Shown piece after piece: positions 46,608 through 56,384 of a stretch of 64,000 nt of DNA. The stretch's first letter is position 1. Every line of letters starts with the position of its first letter. Source of the DNA: Streptomyces sp. GSL17-111 (GTDB lineage Bacteria > Actinomycetota > Actinomycetes > Streptomycetales > Streptomycetaceae); the NCBI RefSeq assembly GCF_037911585.1, contig NZ_JBAJNS010000001.1:1921001-1985000 (forward strand). Reading direction: 5' to 3'. A program made the position numbers and the translations under genes. The notes below the pieces were generated by a model. The model ran no database searches, was not told the DNA's origin, and was given only the letters and a program-made list of their open reading frames with translations.

Positions 46608-47000
46608 CTACCGGTCGGTAGCCATCGGCTGCGGCAGCGCCTCGCGGACCTTCGCGGCCGTCTGGGCGGGGTCGTAGCCGGCCGGAACGCCGGGCACGAT
46701 GACGCAGTCGCCGGTGATGTGCCGGGTGCGCAGCGGCAGCACCTCCTGGTAGGCGGGTGACGCGTACCAGGCCCGCGCGCTCTCCAGGTCGGGGAAGCCG
46801 ATGACGACGACGTCCCCGGGCCAGCTGCCCTCCAGCACCTCGACCTGGGCGCCGTGGACGAGGAATCGGCCGGAATACGGCTCCAGGGTGGCCTGAATCA
46901 GCTCGATGTAGCGGGGGATGTCCGGGTGCGGACGGAACTCCCGTAGGTGGGCGATGGCGTACGCGTTCACGGCGCCGGTGCCGTTTCCGGGCTCGGTCAT
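46608..47000 (-). CDS. DUF1330-type small protein
   Basis: The 130-residue protein has a dimeric alpha/beta-barrel-like pattern: AYAIAHLREFRPHPDIPRYIELIQATLEPYSGRFLVHG, then WPGDVVVIGFPDLESARAWYASPAYQEVLPLR, which is the hallmark of DUF1330. Function unknown. The ATG at 47000 is the likely start, with GAGGGGGACACC just upstream. Confidence 0.88.
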   Translation of the reverse strand: MTEPGNGTGAVNAYAIAHLREFRPHPDIPRYIELIQATLEPYSGRFLVHGAQVEVLEGSWPGDVVVIGFPDLESARAWYASPAYQEVLPLRTRHITGDCVIVPGVPAGYDPAQTAAKVREALPQPMATDR

Positions 47001-47149
47001 GGTGTCCCCCTCGTGCGGGCGGTGGTGGCGACGCGGCCACCGTCCCACCGGGCGGGTCACCGAGTCGATGACCTCGGAGGTCATGACGCCCGGACCGGCC
47101 GCCCGCGCACGCCACGCGCGCCGGGCGACCGTCCCGCACACCGCGCCTC

Positions 47150-47281
47150 TCACATGCGCTTCATCTTCATGTAGCGCACGGCCTCGGGACCTTCCGAGGC
47201 GATGACGGCAACCGTCGCCAGGGTGACCAGACCCACGGCCAGCCGGACGACGGCCGCCGGGATGAAGATGCCCTTCCTCAT
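47150..47281 (-). CDS. 43-residue membrane microprotein ending the hydrogenase operon
   Basis: The protein has 43 residues: RKGIFIPAAVVRLAVGLV, then TLATVAVIASEGPEAVRYM, then KMKRM. It has one hydrophobic helix and a short basic tail. The ATG at 47281 overlaps the protease stop by 4 bases (ATGA), and GGAGGTGAG lies 7 bases upstream. A similar small protein (I think DUF6893) ends hydrogenase loci in other Streptomyces. It might anchor or stabilise the hydrogenase at the membrane; that is inference. Confidence 0.7.
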   Translation of the reverse strand: MRKGIFIPAAVVRLAVGLVTLATVAVIASEGPEAVRYMKMKRM

Positions 47282-48186
47282 CGCGGACTCACCTCCTCTC
47301 CCACTCCCGCCGCTTCCCCTCCGGCTCCCTCGCCCCCGACACCCGCCTCACCCGACGCGCCCCGCGCCGCACCCGACGCGCTCCGCGCGAGCAGGTCGGC
47401 CACCAGCGAGGTGATGACCGGGACGGCTTCGGTGACCGCCCGCCGCACCGGTTCGCTGAGGCCGACGCTCACGTCCGGCTCCTCGCCCGTCATCCGCACC
47501 AGCGGCTCGCAGCCGACGACCAGGACGCGGGGCAGCGGGGCCCCGCCGCTGAGCCTGCGGGCCAGGGCCAGCACCTTCACCGGGTCCATGCCGTGCGCCT
47601 CGGGCATGGCGTCCCCGAAGTCGTCCAGGGGCGGTTCGATGACGCTGATCGTGCCGGGCGGCTCGCCGTGCGGCGCCGCGTCGACGAGGACGGCGGCCGT
47701 GTAGCCCTCGGTGAGGCGGTAGGCGAGGTCCATGCCCCGGATGCCGAAGTCCGCGACGTGCACCTCGGCGGGCAGCGTCACCCGGCGCAGCGCTGCGGCG
47801 ACCTCGGGGCCGAAGCCGTCGTCGGCGAGGAACATGTTGCCGATCCCCGCCACCAGGACGCGCGGCGGACGCTCCCCCTCGTCGGGGTCGGAGGCGGGCT
47901 CCAGCTCCTCGGGGGCGAAGAAGAAGCGGTGCCCGATCTGCGCGGCGGAGCCGAAGTCCCGCCCCGGGTCGTCCTGGAGCACGACCGCGACGTGCACGGC
48001 GCCCTCGAAGTCCTCCTCGACGGCGACGACTTCGGCCGTCCGCCCGGCCAGGGCGAGGTCCATGATGTCGCCGTGCCGCAGCGGCCGCAGCCGCACCCGG
48101 CTGCCACGGCCGACCACGACGCCGTCGACGAGGACGGTACGGGCGGCGTCGGCGGGTGAGGTGGTGTCCTCCCAGGGGGCGTTCAT
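47278..48186 (-). CDS. Hydrogenase maturation protease with N-terminal extra domain
   Basis: The 302-residue protein has two parts. The first 100 residues form a small domain (VLVDGVVVGRGSRVRLRPLRHGDIMDLALAGRTAEVV) seen fused to proteases in actinobacterial hydrogenase loci. The second is a HyaD/HycI-type endopeptidase (M52): ILVAGIGN-type start VLVAGIGNMFLADDGFGPEV with the first metal-binding Glu/Asp, and DFGIRGMDLAYRLTEG. It removes the C-terminal tail of the large subunit after nickel insertion. The stop overlaps the microprotein start and the ATG overlaps the upstream gene's stop, both by 4 bases. Confidence 0.88.
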   Translation of the reverse strand: MNAPWEDTTSPADAARTVLVDGVVVGRGSRVRLRPLRHGDIMDLALAGRTAEVVAVEEDFEGAVHVAVVLQDDPGRDFGSAAQIGHRFFFAPEELEPASDPDEGERPPRVLVAGIGNMFLADDGFGPEVAAALRRVTLPAEVHVADFGIRGMDLAYRLTEGYTAAVLVDAAPHGEPPGTISVIEPPLDDFGDAMPEAHGMDPVKVLALARRLSGGAPLPRVLVVGCEPLVRMTGEEPDVSVGLSEPVRRAVTEAVPVITSLVADLLARSASGAARGASGEAGVGGEGAGGEAAGVGEEVSPR

Positions 48187-49262
48187 GCCTGCTCCAGCGG
48201 TCGGAACTCGCGGATGGTGCCGTGCAGCGCGGCCAGTTCGGCGGTGCTGAGCCGGGCGCAGCGGTCGAGGATCTCCCGCGCCCGGGGGTCGGCGGCGCGG
48301 GCCTCGGCCTGTTCCTCCTCGGTGAGGCTGAGGACGGTGAGGATGAGGAGCTGGTCGATCTCGGTGCCGTCGAAGAGGTCGCCGGGGCTCTCGGGGGCGA
48401 CGGCCGGGAAGTCGTAGAGCGTGACGGGCGAGGCGAGCACGGTGTGGGCGCCGGCGGTGCTGTCGGTGCGGGCGGCTCCCAGCCCGCCGGGGCCGCCGTC
48501 GACGAGGACGGGCCACACGCCCTCGTTGCGGCAGTCGGCGACGGCGTCCGCCAGCGGGTCCGGCGGGTCCAGGAGCGAGACGAACCGGCCGGCGTCGCAG
48601 TGCAGGACGGTGTGGGTGGAGACGAGGGCGTGGGCGGCGACCCTCTCGCGCGCCCGCCGGTCCCCGGCCACGGGCGGCGGGCAGTCGGTGGTGTTGGCGG
48701 TCCGCACGGTGACGCGGTGCACCCCGCCGCCGACGGCCTCGGCACTCACGGTGACGGTGCCCGTCAGCCGTTGCCAGCTGCGGACGAGGGTCGCGACGTG
48801 GCCGCCGTCGGCGTCGTGCAGCGGCTCGCGGTCGCGGCCGGGCGGCACGTCGACGGGGGCGGTGCGGGGCGCCGCGTACAGCTCCGCGAGGCTCGGCCGC
48901 AGGGTCACCTCGCGCTCGGTGGCCTCCTCCCAGGCGACGTACCGCTCCCCTGCGACGGTCACCGCGTCGACGGGTTCGGGCCCGCCGGGGCCCTCGCGCA
49001 GCACGGCGCGGTCCACGACGTGGAGGAAGCGCACCCGCACGCTCAGCCGCACCTCGTGCGGCGGCCGGTCGCCGGCGTCCAGGAGGACCTGGGTGCGCTG
49101 GCTGTCGGGTTCGCCGAGGTCGGCGGCGCAGCGCTGCGGGAAGACCCCGCCGAACGTCCAGCGTTTGGTGTTCTTCAGCGCGGTCCTGCGGTAGGGCCAC
49201 AGCAGGTAGCCCTCGTAGAGGCAGGTGCGCACGATCTTCTCGACGGCCTCAGCGGCGTCCAT
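48183..49262 (-). CDS. Hydrogenase-locus protein of unknown function (359 residues)
   Basis: The 359-residue soluble protein begins DAAEAVEKIVRTCLYEGYLLWPYRRTALKNTKRWTFGG, an N-terminal block conserved in homologues from actinobacterial hydrogenase loci. No known catalytic motif is visible. It is translationally coupled to the protease (ATGA), and the ATG at 49262 has CGGAG 4 bases upstream. The conserved place in the locus points to a role in maturation or electron transfer, not to a reaction. Confidence 0.75.
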   Translation of the reverse strand: MDAAEAVEKIVRTCLYEGYLLWPYRRTALKNTKRWTFGGVFPQRCAADLGEPDSQRTQVLLDAGDRPPHEVRLSVRVRFLHVVDRAVLREGPGGPEPVDAVTVAGERYVAWEEATEREVTLRPSLAELYAAPRTAPVDVPPGRDREPLHDADGGHVATLVRSWQRLTGTVTVSAEAVGGGVHRVTVRTANTTDCPPPVAGDRRARERVAAHALVSTHTVLHCDAGRFVSLLDPPDPLADAVADCRNEGVWPVLVDGGPGGLGAARTDSTAGAHTVLASPVTLYDFPAVAPESPGDLFDGTEIDQLLILTVLSLTEEEQAEARAADPRAREILDRCARLSTAELAALHGTIREFRPLEQA

Positions 49263-49315
49263 GACACTCCGGTCGGTGACGTTCGTGGGGGGGGGCGGTG
49301 GGAGAGGGCCGGGGG

Positions 49316-50038
49316 TCAGGAGGCGGTGGCGTGCGCGTCCCGGTCCCCGGTGGGGGTCTGGTCGCCGGTCTCGGCGTGGTCGAGCAGGCTGCGGACGGTC
49401 GCGTCCCAGTCGGTGAGCACGTGGCGCACCCGGTAGGCGTCGAGCCGCTCCCACGTCTCGCGCGGGAGCCGCAGCCAGGGGCTGTCCGGGTAGTAGCGGC
49501 CGATCAGCTCGTGCCACAGGGTGGCGGGCATCCGGTAGGTGGCGTCCTTGGACCACGAGACGCGCGCGGTGCGCAGGCCGCCGCCCGTCCCCGCGTAGAA
49601 GACGGTGCCGCTGAACAGGAAGTCCAGCGGCACCTCCCCGTCCCGGACGGCGGAGAGGTACTTGGTGACGGCGATCTCGGTGTCGTAGCCGCAGGGCACG
49701 ACGACGTCCACCCGGGTGCGCTCGTCGAAGGCGGGCACCTGGAGCGTGGTCTGCGTCCAGGTCAGGGGGTGCAGCGTGGTGCCCCAGCGTTCGGCGGCGC
49801 CGAAGAGCTCGGCGAGGGCCCGCTGCGTGGCCGGGTCGTACCGGCGCCGGGCGACGTCGATGCGCAGGGCCGTGGTGAGGCTGACGGAGCGGACGGGGCC
49901 GCCGCCCGTGCGGGTGATCTCCACGCCGAAGCGCAGGGCGGGCACGGCGGCGAACCGTTCCTGGTCGGCGCCGGTGACGACGAAGTCCAGGTCGGGCAGG
50001 TCGGGTGCGGCGGCCGGCGTCCGCTCCGGGGCGGTCAT
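49316..50038 (-). CDS. DUF6084-type hydrogenase-locus protein
   Basis: The 240-residue soluble protein has DLDFVVTGADQERFAAVPALRFGVEITRTGG, a block PLTWTQTTLQVPAFDE and VPCGYDTEIAVTKYLSAVRDGEVPLDFLFSGTVFY. I recall it as DUF6084, found in actinobacterial hydrogenase loci. Function unknown. It overlaps the upstream 68-residue gene by 4 bases (ATGA). A run of nine G occurs in the 53 bases between it and the next gene (49287-49295). Confidence 0.75.
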   Translation of the reverse strand: MTAPERTPAAAPDLPDLDFVVTGADQERFAAVPALRFGVEITRTGGGPVRSVSLTTALRIDVARRRYDPATQRALAELFGAAERWGTTLHPLTWTQTTLQVPAFDERTRVDVVVPCGYDTEIAVTKYLSAVRDGEVPLDFLFSGTVFYAGTGGGLRTARVSWSKDATYRMPATLWHELIGRYYPDSPWLRLPRETWERLDAYRVRHVLTDWDATVRSLLDHAETGDQTPTGDRDAHATAS

Positions 50039-50241
50039 GCCGGGGAGAGGTTCGGCATGTCGGGCTGGATCGGGTCGCGCAGCTCGGGGTTGATGCCGGT
50101 GGAGCGGCGGGCCGTGCTGCGGTCGTCGTCCAGGTGGCCGGGCTGGTGCTTGGCCGCCCCCTGGTGGTTGCCCCGCCGCACGCCCTTGACGTGCGCGGTC
50201 ACGTCGGCCTTGGTGTCGGGCTTGCCTACGGTGATACCCAT
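50035..50241 (-). CDS. 68-residue hydrogenase-locus protein
   Basis: The small basic protein reads GITVGKPDTKADVTAHV and GVRRGNHQGAA, then ends ELRDPIQPDMPNLSPA. No motif is recognised. It overlaps DUF5947 upstream by 16 bases and DUF6084 downstream by 4 bases, so it is a real, coupled gene of the operon. Function unknown; a small adaptor is possible. Confidence 0.7.
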   Translation of the reverse strand: MGITVGKPDTKADVTAHVKGVRRGNHQGAAKHQPGHLDDDRSTARRSTGINPELRDPIQPDMPNLSPA

Positions 50242-50918
50242 GACGCCTCCTGCGGAGTGCTGTGGTCGTCGGTGGCGGGCGCCGCGTCGAGGTTCCGGAA
50301 GAACGTCTCCACGTGCTGCCACACTTCGGTGCCGCCGCCCAGTCCCTTCCAGTGGGCGCGCACGAGGGCGGCCAGGCGGTAGCAGTCGTCCAGCGGCAGC
50401 AGCCACTGCTCACGCCGGTCGGCCGCCCGGTGGACGAGGAGGGCCTCGACGTCGTCGGCGAGGCCGCCCAGGGCCGGGTCGGTGGCCAGGACCTCCTGCC
50501 AGACGGCCGGGTCGGGGTGGGCCCGCAGGGTGCCCAGGGGGCTCGGGTAGCGGGCGATGACCTGCCCGGACTCGGCGCTGCGGGTGAAGAAGGCCAGGTC
50601 GACGGGGACGCCGAGGCCGGCCCACAGGTGGTCGTCGATCGGCGTTCCCGTCAGCCGCAGCCGCCGCTGCGGGAGGAGGCGGTAGTGGGCGCCGCCCGCC
50701 TCGTGGCGGTCGAAGAGCAGCGAGCAGGGGCGGCAGGCGCAGGACACCGCGTCGGTCAGCAGGTCGAGCAGGTGCCGGTGGTCGGGGGCGAGGCGCTCCG
50801 CGCACAGGTCGCAGCGCTCCTCGGCCGCCGGGCCGCCGGACGCCGCGCCGCCGGGCGTGCGGGCCGTGGCGCGGCGGGCCACGGCCCGGAGCCGGGGGGC
50901 GGCGGGCGGGCCGGTCAC
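50226..50918 (-). CDS. DUF5947-type protein with Cys clusters, hydrogenase locus
   Basis: The 230-residue protein has two Cys pairs that could hold zinc or iron, CDLCAERL (about 36-39) and CACRPC (about 60-65), as in rubredoxin-like domains, followed by a body with LLPQRRLRLTGTPIDDHLWAGLGVPVDLAFFTR. I recall the family as DUF5947 in hydrogenase loci. It may carry electrons or deliver metal. GTG start at 50918 overlaps the NifU-like stop (GTGA). Confidence 0.78.
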   Translation of the reverse strand: MTGPPAAPRLRAVARRATARTPGGAASGGPAAEERCDLCAERLAPDHRHLLDLLTDAVSCACRPCSLLFDRHEAGGAHYRLLPQRRLRLTGTPIDDHLWAGLGVPVDLAFFTRSAESGQVIARYPSPLGTLRAHPDPAVWQEVLATDPALGGLADDVEALLVHRAADRREQWLLPLDDCYRLAALVRAHWKGLGGGTEVWQHVETFFRNLDAAPATDDHSTPQEASWVSP

Positions 50919-51472
50919 GGCTGTCCCGCGGGGGTGGGGGCGGGGCGCTGGAAGAGGGAGTCGACGGAGATGAGGGTCTCGGGCGCGGGGTCGGGGGCCG
51001 TCTCCACCTCGACGTGTGCGAGGTCGGGGGCGGCCCCGGCGAGCGCGTCCCGGACGGTCCGCTCGGGCGGGTCGGGGGGCGCGTTGCAGCCCCGTGCGGT
51101 GCCGGTGATCCGCACCCTGACGGCCTCGTCGGTCAGCTCCTCCGCCGCCACGGTGACGCCGTGCCGCCCGAGGTGCTCGGCGACGGCGTCCAGCGCGCGG
51201 CGGGCCCGCACGGACGGCGGGTCGGGGTGCAGGTCGTGGACGAGGAGGAGGTGGCCGACGAGTTCGTCGTCGGCCAGCCGCCGCAGGACCGCCTCGTCAC
51301 CCCCGGTGTGCGTGACGACGCGGTCGAGCGCCTCGCCGTAGAGGCCGACGAGGGTCTCGACGGTCTCCCGGGCGCGGGCCGCCGCCGCGCTGTCGGGCAG
51401 GGCGTCGAGTCCGGAGAGCAGTTCCTCGGCCCGGGCCACGGTCGCGCGGGCCCGGGCGTCGTCCGATGCCAT
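50915..51472 (-). CDS. NifU-like C-terminal-domain protein lacking the CxxC pair
   Basis: The 185-residue protein has an N-terminal helical part (residues 1-100, VETLVGLYGEALDRVV) and a NifU-type domain (VRVRITGTARGCNAPPDPPERTVRDALAGAAPDLAHVEVE). Active NifU/Nfu scaffolds hold a 4Fe-4S cluster with a CxxC motif; here the motif is C-N-A-P, so only one Cys remains. Either the protein binds a cluster as a dimer with other ligands or it has lost the scaffold role. The ATG at 51472 lies 12 bases after the large-subunit stop. Confidence 0.8.
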   Translation of the reverse strand: MASDDARARATVARAEELLSGLDALPDSAAAARARETVETLVGLYGEALDRVVTHTGGDEAVLRRLADDELVGHLLLVHDLHPDPPSVRARRALDAVAEHLGRHGVTVAAEELTDEAVRVRITGTARGCNAPPDPPERTVRDALAGAAPDLAHVEVETAPDPAPETLISVDSLFQRPAPTPAGQP

Positions 51473-51484
51473 CGTGTGCCGCCT

Positions 51485-53275
51485 TTACAGGTGCTGGCCG
51501 AAGGTGGGCGAGTGCGTCTGCCGCAGGGTGCGTCCGCCGCCGAGGTACATGTGGACGCCGCAGGGCAGGCAGGGGTCGAAGCTGCGCACGGTGCGCATGA
51601 TGTCGATGCCCTTGAAGTCGTCCGGGCCGTTCTCCTCGAAGATCGGGCAGCCCTGCACGGCGTCCTCGTAGGGGCCGGGTGTGCCGTACATGTCGCGCGG
51701 GCTGGCGTTCCACGGGGTGGGCGGGTACGGGTGGTAGTTGGCGATCTTCTTGTCGCGGATGACGAGGTGGTGCGAGAGGACGCCCCGCACGGCCTCGTGG
51801 AAGCCGACGCCGATGCCCTCGTCGGGCACGGTGAAGTCCTCGAAGACCTTGGTGCGTCCGGCCCGGACCTCGGCCAGCGCCTCGTTGACGAAGTGCAGGG
51901 CCATGCCGGCGGCGTAGGCCACGAAGTAGATCCGGGCCCGGTTGCGCTCGATGGTGTTGGGGAAGGGCGGCGGCGTCCACTTGAGGTTGACCTCGGCCAT
52001 GCCCGGTGTCTTCGGCAGGTCGATCTCGACGCTGCCGCCGCGCGCCCGCACGTAGGGGGTGTCGACCTTGCCCGCCAGGGCCGTCGCCCAGAGCCGGGCG
52101 ATGGGGCCGCCGCCGGTGTCCAGGGCGAGGTGGTCGCCGGTGCGCTGGTCGAGCCAGCGCGGGCTCATGACCCAGCTGTACTTGCCGCCCTCCTCCAGCT
52201 CGCGCTTCTGCGGGGCGGGCAGCGTCGTCTGGTTCCAGGGGTGCCGCTTGTCGACGGGGTTGCCGAGCGGGTCCTTGTCGACGTACGTCTCCTCGCCCAC
52301 CCAGTCCTCGTAGTAGGAGCTGCCGAGGAGGATGCGCATGCCGAGGTTGATGTCGACGAGGTCGGTGGTGACCAGCTCGTTGTCCACGACGATGCCGGGG
52401 GTGACGAACATGGCGTTCCCCCACTCGTTCATCGTCCGGTAGCGGTAGTCGACGACGTTGGGGTCCTGGAAGGCGCCCCAGCAGCCGAGCAGGGTGCGGC
52501 GGCGGCCGACCTCCTCGTAGCCGGGCAGGGCCTCGTAGAAGAAGTCGAAGACGTCGTCGTTCATGGCGACGGCGCGCTTGACGAAGTCCAGGCAGCGGGT
52601 CAGCCGCACGAGGTAGTCGGTGAACAGCTGCGGGGTGGCGACGGTGCCGACGCCGCCGGGGTAGAGCGTCGAGGGGTGGACGTGCCGTCCCTCCATCAGG
52701 CAGCACATCTCGCGGGTGAGGCGGCTCATGACGAGCGCGTCCTTGTAGGTGCTCCCCTCGAAGGGGTTGAAGGAGCGCATGATGTCGGCCACGGTCCGGA
52801 AGCCGTGGACGTCGCCGCGCGGGGCGGGGGTGCGCTCGGCCCGCTCCAGGACGCTCGGGTTGGTCTCCTTGACCATGCGTTCGCTGTAGTCGACGAAGAC
52901 CAGGTTGTCCTGGAAGATCGTGTGGTCGAACATGTACTCGGCGGCCTCGCCGAGGTTGATGATCCAGTCCGCGAGCGGCGGGGGCTTCACGCCGTAGGCC
53001 ATGTTCTGGGCGTAGACGGAGCACGTGGCGTGGTTGTCCCCGCAGATGCCGCAGATGCGGCTGGTGATGAAGTGCGAGTCCCGGGGGTCCTTGCCCTTCA
53101 TGAAGACGCTGTAGCCGCGGAAGACGGACGAGGTGCTGCGGCACTCGACGACCTCCCGGTTGGGGAAGTCGATCTTGGTGTAGATGCCCAGGTTGCCGAC
53201 GATCCGGGTGATCGGATCGAACGCCACCTCGGTGAGGGTGCGCTGCTCGGTCGGCCTGGCCTGCGTCGTCGTCAC
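51485..53275 (-). CDS. hhyL: [NiFe]-hydrogenase large subunit, group 1h
   Basis: The 596-residue catalytic subunit oxidises H2. The N-terminal nickel site is RICGICGDNH (Cys 75 and 78) and the C-terminal site is DPCLPCGVH (Cys 569 and 572). A 21-residue tail follows His 575 and must be removed by the maturation protease encoded in the same operon. The sequence MNEWGNAMFVTPGIVVDNELVTTDL and the layout of genes match the actinobacterial high-affinity hydrogenase, which lets Streptomyces live on atmospheric H2. GTG start at 53275 with AAGGA upstream. Confidence 0.97.
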   Translation of the reverse strand: MTTTQARPTEQRTLTEVAFDPITRIVGNLGIYTKIDFPNREVVECRSTSSVFRGYSVFMKGKDPRDSHFITSRICGICGDNHATCSVYAQNMAYGVKPPPLADWIINLGEAAEYMFDHTIFQDNLVFVDYSERMVKETNPSVLERAERTPAPRGDVHGFRTVADIMRSFNPFEGSTYKDALVMSRLTREMCCLMEGRHVHPSTLYPGGVGTVATPQLFTDYLVRLTRCLDFVKRAVAMNDDVFDFFYEALPGYEEVGRRRTLLGCWGAFQDPNVVDYRYRTMNEWGNAMFVTPGIVVDNELVTTDLVDINLGMRILLGSSYYEDWVGEETYVDKDPLGNPVDKRHPWNQTTLPAPQKRELEEGGKYSWVMSPRWLDQRTGDHLALDTGGGPIARLWATALAGKVDTPYVRARGGSVEIDLPKTPGMAEVNLKWTPPPFPNTIERNRARIYFVAYAAGMALHFVNEALAEVRAGRTKVFEDFTVPDEGIGVGFHEAVRGVLSHHLVIRDKKIANYHPYPPTPWNASPRDMYGTPGPYEDAVQGCPIFEENGPDDFKGIDIMRTVRSFDPCLPCGVHMYLGGGRTLRQTHSPTFGQHL

Positions 53276-53310
53276 GGGGGGAGGTCCTTTCGCGCGGTGT
53301 CAGCGGGAGG

Positions 53311-54372
<1,062 letters not shown>

Positions 54373-54433
54373 GGCGCGCTTCCTTTCGGCCGCTACTGGC
54401 TCACCCGTGAAGGCTGACACGGTGTGCGAATGC

Positions 54434-56176
54434 TCACAAATCGGACACGCGTGACGGTGCGTACCCGGCCGTGGTGTACCGGGCGAGGTGTTCGGGCGTG
54501 CCGGCCGGGCGCGCCTTGCGTACGAAGGCCGAGCGCAGCGCGTGGTAGGGCGCCCCGGGGTCGAGGAACGTCCGCCGCATGGCCGCAAGCTCCTCGGCCC
54601 GGTGGTCCGCCAGTCGCCTGACGGCCTCGTCGCGCTCCCGCAGCGCCTTCTTCTCCGCCACCCGGGCGGGCAGGTGCGCCGAGCGGGTCAGCCGCACGGC
54701 CAGCCGGGCGACCTCGGAGGCGAAGCCGGCGGGCGTCGCCTCCACCACGCGGTCCACCAGCCCCGCCCGGTGCCCGGTCGCCGCGCTCAGCGGCAGCGCC
54801 GCACGCATGAGCCGCCGCGTGCCCTCGGCGCCCACGCGGCGCGGCAGGAGGTACGTCCACAGCTCCGAGCCGGTCAGCCCCATCAGCCGGTAGTGCGGGT
54901 TCAGCACGGCGCCCTCCCGGCACCACACCTCGTCCGCCGCGAGCGCCAGCATCACACCACCGGCGGCGGCGTTCCCCGGCAGCGCGGAGACGACGAGCCG
55001 GTCGGTGGTCGTCACGACGGCCTCCACCAGGTCGTCGATGGCCCGGATGTTCGCCCAGGACTCCGCCGCCGGGTCCTCGGCGGCCTCGATGACGCCCAGG
55101 TGGATGCCGTTGGAGAAGAAGTCCCGGGCCGGGCCGAGCACGAGGACGTCCGTGGGCCGCGCGCAGGCGAACCGGTAGGCCGCCAGCAGCCGTCGGCACT
55201 GGTCGGTGCTCATCGCACCGCCGGGGAAGGAGAACCGCAGGAAGCCCGCCGAACCGTCCTCGTCGTACCGGATCTCCGCCCACGTGCGGTCGGCGTCACC
55301 GGCGCGCGGCCACAGCGGGGCCGGGACCTCGGGCACGTCCGCCGGCAGCCGCTCGCCGAGGGCCGTGGTGGCGGGCAGCCGCCAGGTGGGCGGGCCCTGC
55401 GGACGGCGGCGGGCGCGCAGCTCCGGGATCCAGACCGCGCCGTCGACCGTCGCCCGGCAGACGGCCCCCTCGCGCGTCGCGACGACCTCCCCCGGCAGGC
55501 CGCGCAGGGTGTCCTCCCGATGGCCGCCGTGCAGGTACCACTCGGCGCCGAGGAGGGTGTCGAGCACGCCCGGCCGGGAGTCGGCCGCCCGCAGGGTGCG
55601 CAGCACCGATGCCGTCGGCTCGGTGAACCAGTCGATGCGGCGGTCCTCCTGACGCAGGTACGGCCGCCAGCCCAGGCCGGACGCGCCGGGGTCGCCGGGC
55701 AGCGGCCCGGCGCCGGAGGAGAACCGCTCGACGGCGCTCAGCACGGCCGTCACGGCGGCGTCGGCCAGCTCGCCCCGGTAGACGTCGCTCTTGCCGGGCC
55801 CGGCGTGCACCGGGAAGGACGCCGACGCCCACACCGGCCCGGCGTCCAGCTCGGCCTCCGCCTGGAGGACGGTGACCCCCCACGTGTCGACGCCGTCCGC
55901 CAGGGCCCGGTCCAGCGCGGACGGCCCCCGGTCCCCGGGCGGGCCCGGATGCACGATCAGGCAGGGCACCGCCGACCACACCTCGGGCGGCAGGACGCTC
56001 GTCAGCATCGGCGCGAGGACGAGGTCCGGCGTGTGCCGCCGCACCGCCTCCGCCTCCGTCCCGGGACCGGTGGTGGCCGCCAGCTCCACCGCCACGGCGT
56101 GGCCGCGGTCCACCAGCTCGGTGAAGACGCGTTGGGTCAGGCTGTTGAACGCGCTGGCGAGCAGCAGGATGCGCAT
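54434..56176 (-). CDS. hypX: Hydrogenase maturation factor HypX (HoxX)
   Basis: HypX makes the CO ligand of the Ni-Fe site from formyl-tetrahydrofolate, allowing maturation in air. The 580-residue protein has an N-terminal formyltransferase-like domain (RILLLASAFNSLTQRVFTELVDRGH; VHPGPPGDRGPSALD; GVTVLQAEAELDAGPVW) and a C-terminal enoyl-CoA hydratase-like domain (VLGPARDFFSNGIHLGVIEAAEDPAAESWANIRAIDDLV; SALPGNAAAGGVMLALAADEVW). Its presence fits aerobic life. The ATG at 56176 has GGGAGG 8 bases upstream. It is the first gene of the leftward arm. Confidence 0.95.
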   Translation of the reverse strand: MRILLLASAFNSLTQRVFTELVDRGHAVAVELAATTGPGTEAEAVRRHTPDLVLAPMLTSVLPPEVWSAVPCLIVHPGPPGDRGPSALDRALADGVDTWGVTVLQAEAELDAGPVWASASFPVHAGPGKSDVYRGELADAAVTAVLSAVERFSSGAGPLPGDPGASGLGWRPYLRQEDRRIDWFTEPTASVLRTLRAADSRPGVLDTLLGAEWYLHGGHREDTLRGLPGEVVATREGAVCRATVDGAVWIPELRARRRPQGPPTWRLPATTALGERLPADVPEVPAPLWPRAGDADRTWAEIRYDEDGSAGFLRFSFPGGAMSTDQCRRLLAAYRFACARPTDVLVLGPARDFFSNGIHLGVIEAAEDPAAESWANIRAIDDLVEAVVTTTDRLVVSALPGNAAAGGVMLALAADEVWCREGAVLNPHYRLMGLTGSELWTYLLPRRVGAEGTRRLMRAALPLSAATGHRAGLVDRVVEATPAGFASEVARLAVRLTRSAHLPARVAEKKALRERDEAVRRLADHRAEELAAMRRTFLDPGAPYHALRSAFVRKARPAGTPEHLARYTTAGYAPSRVSDL

Positions 56177-56384
56177 GGGCCGCCTCCCTGGCGGTTGCGG
56201 GGCGCGGCCCGGCAGGCCGCCCGACGACAGCCCGATCGTGGACCGCGCCGCACGGGCCCGGTGGCGGGACGCGCCCGGCGGGGGCCCGCCCGGCGGCACC
56301 GCATGGGCCGGGCGGGGGAAACCCCGCCCCCCTGCCCTCGTGCCCGCCGGGCTCGGGTCGCCCGGGTGCCTACCGTGACGGTCC
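56177..56384. promoter_or_regulatory. Divergent control region of the hydrogenase locus
   Basis: These 208 bases separate the hypX and hypA starts and must hold the promoters for both arms. The sequence is almost entirely G/C and holds no recognisable gene. I cannot pick a -10/-35 pair or operator with confidence. Confidence 0.6.

Noticed and set aside
49287..49295. Run of nine G as a phase-variation switch
   Set aside because: It lies between two genes, not within a coding frame or a clear promoter spacer, so no on/off effect is evident.
54434..56176. Methionyl-tRNA formyltransferase or enoyl-CoA hydratase
   Set aside because: Both domains are in one protein within a hydrogenase locus, which defines HypX.
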